Assembly: GCA_013112635.1 (NCBI GenBank)
Contig: JABFGF010000005.1
Location: 62,001-126,000, forward strand
Length of the DNA: 64,000 nt
From: Calditrichota bacterium
Lineage (GTDB): Bacteria; Calditrichota; Calditrichia; Calditrichales; J004
Direction: 5' to 3'
Every line of letters begins with the position of its first letter. Position 1 is the stretch's first letter. The notes below the pieces were generated by a model, which worked only from the letters and a program-made list of their open reading frames with translations, did no database searches and was not told the DNA's origin. Of this stretch, positions 63,232-64,000 are shown piece after piece. The translations under genes were made by a program, and so were the position numbers.

Positions 63232-64000
63232 TTAAAAATTAAAAGGGGAATGAAAAACATCATCGGAAAACTTTTTACCACTCTCTGGGTGTCGAACTGT
63301 GCGCTTTAAAACAAAATCAAAAAGCAAAGGATTATAAGAGTAAATTTCATTTAATGCTTCTTCCTCTTCTTCAGTAATAAACCCAGCCTTTTCCAATGAG
63401 GATGTACGAATTACAAAATTTATTGCAGGCAAAGGATAATCCGAGCCGTTGACAAGGCGATGATGCCACTCTTCTTTTTCTAATAAAACTTTTAAGGCCT
63501 CTTTAAACCGGTTGTACTGAGTAATACCGGATATTTCACCATAAAGATGGTTCTCATATTTTGGATTGTTCATTAATCTTAAAAACAGTTCGAAGTTTGA
63601 GACGGGTTCTTTTTCCTCTGAGTCAAGGTCTTCATTTTCACCGAGACTTGCACAATGAGCGATAATTACTTTTAACCCTAAATCAAGTGGAAGCCTGTAT
63701 AGTAAGGGATTTCCAAGTTTTTGCATCTCCTCCGCTTCAACTGCTTTTTCCTCACCTGCATGCGAAAGCAAAACCATGTTATGTTTAATCATTGTTTTAT
63801 AAAAAGGAATTATTGTAGAGTCTGCAGGATTCATACCCATTGCATTGGGCAGCCATTTTACTATTTTTATGCCCTTTGCAGCCCATTTTTCCAATTCCTC
63901 AATTGCATCTTTTCTATATGGGTGGACAGATATCGCAGGTATAAACAAATCCAGGTTGTTTTGTGATACTTGATAAACATAGTTGTTGGGTGTGTAAATA
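63232..64000 (-). CDS. amidohydrolase-family protein, 5' end beyond window
   Basis: The reading frame stays open to the right window edge, so the true start lies outside. The visible 256 codons show amidohydrolase/metal-dependent TIM-barrel features: PAISVHPYRKDA, VLLSHAGEEKA, VIIAHCASLG and NGSDYPLPA, giving conserved His and Asp for metal binding. The metal and substrate are unknown. It precedes the asparagine-synthetase-like gene by 9 bp, forming an operon. Confidence 0.85.
   Translation of the reverse strand, partial: IYTPNNYVYQVSQNNLDLFIPAISVHPYRKDAIEELEKWAAKGIKIVKWLPNAMGMNPADSTIIPFYKTMIKHNMVLLSHAGEEKAVEAEEMQKLGNPLLYRLPLDLGLKVIIAHCASLGENEDLDSEEKEPVSNFELFLRLMNNPKYENHLYGEISGITQYNRFKEALKVLLEKEEWHHRLVNGSDYPLPAINFVIRTSSLEKAGFITEEEEEALNEIYSYNPLLFDFVLKRTVRHPESGKKFSDDVFHSPFNF

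Overview
The window is AT-rich bacterial chromosome with no gap. It most resembles the FCB group, and Calditrichota or a relative (KSB1-, Ignavibacteria- or Marinimicrobia-like) is my best guess. Evidence: several secreted proteins end in type IX secretion (T9SS) type A sorting domains of the NYPNPFN...SGIYYY...K form; TonB receptors and outer-membrane beta-barrels show a Gram-negative envelope; lipoproteins are abundant; sodium-coupled transporters suggest a marine or saline habitat. There are no rRNA or tRNA genes, CRISPR arrays or clear prophage. The assignment is inference from gene content only.

Layout. 0.2-7.4 kb: assorted single genes (lipoprotein hydrolase, BaiN-type flavoprotein, DinB, TfoX-like, SRPBCC) and penicillin-binding protein 1C. 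7.5-10.1 kb: a restriction-modification island (Eco47II-like nuclease, HTH-fused cytosine-C5 methylase, Vsr repair nuclease). 10.1-19.1 kb: MarR regulator, pentaheme cytochrome c lipoprotein, and a six-gene minus-strand operon headed by a TrmB-family regulator and encoding three exported thioredoxin-fold proteins, a T9SS protein and an outer-membrane barrel. 19.4-28.2 kb: nutrient and peptide block (NSS and AGCS sodium symporters, ABC exporter, M1 aminopeptidase, M19 dipeptidase) interrupted by a GxxExxY gene bracketed by inverted repeats. 28.3-34.4 kb: lipoprotein, Cys-containing unknown, a ROK/CheA-type kinase fusion and a DUF2156 acyltransferase-like protein. 34.5-37.2 kb: smpB, a decayed four-helix-bundle gene in repeats, tyrS. 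37.2-40.8 kb: four-gene operon around a GAF/sigma-54 activator. 41.4-48.1 kb: TonB receptor, trxB, GH13 amylase, 3-methyladenine glycosylase, and a patch of dispersed repeats. 48.2-56.0 kb: cobalamin block (riboswitch, BtuB-like receptor, BtuF-like binding protein, class II ribonucleotide reductase with separate TSCPD subunit, BtuD-like ATPase). 57.2-61.4 kb: ECF sigma/anti-sigma/TlpA operon and a pair of M16 peptidases. 61.4-64.0 kb: asparagine-synthetase-like protein lacking the glutaminase cysteine and an amidohydrolase cut by the window edge.

How genes work together. The cobalamin block joins B12 capture at the outer membrane, periplasmic delivery and a B12-dependent enzyme, but no inner-membrane permease is present. 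The TrmB-led operon looks like an envelope thiol-redox module with a palindromic operator candidate ahead of it. The strongest candidates for undescribed biology are the degenerate-ROK/PAS-like/HPt/CheA-ATPase fusion (31104-33380), the TrmB-led redox operon with its operator, the inverted-repeat-bounded GxxExxY cassette, and the AGCS-DUF805 fusion.
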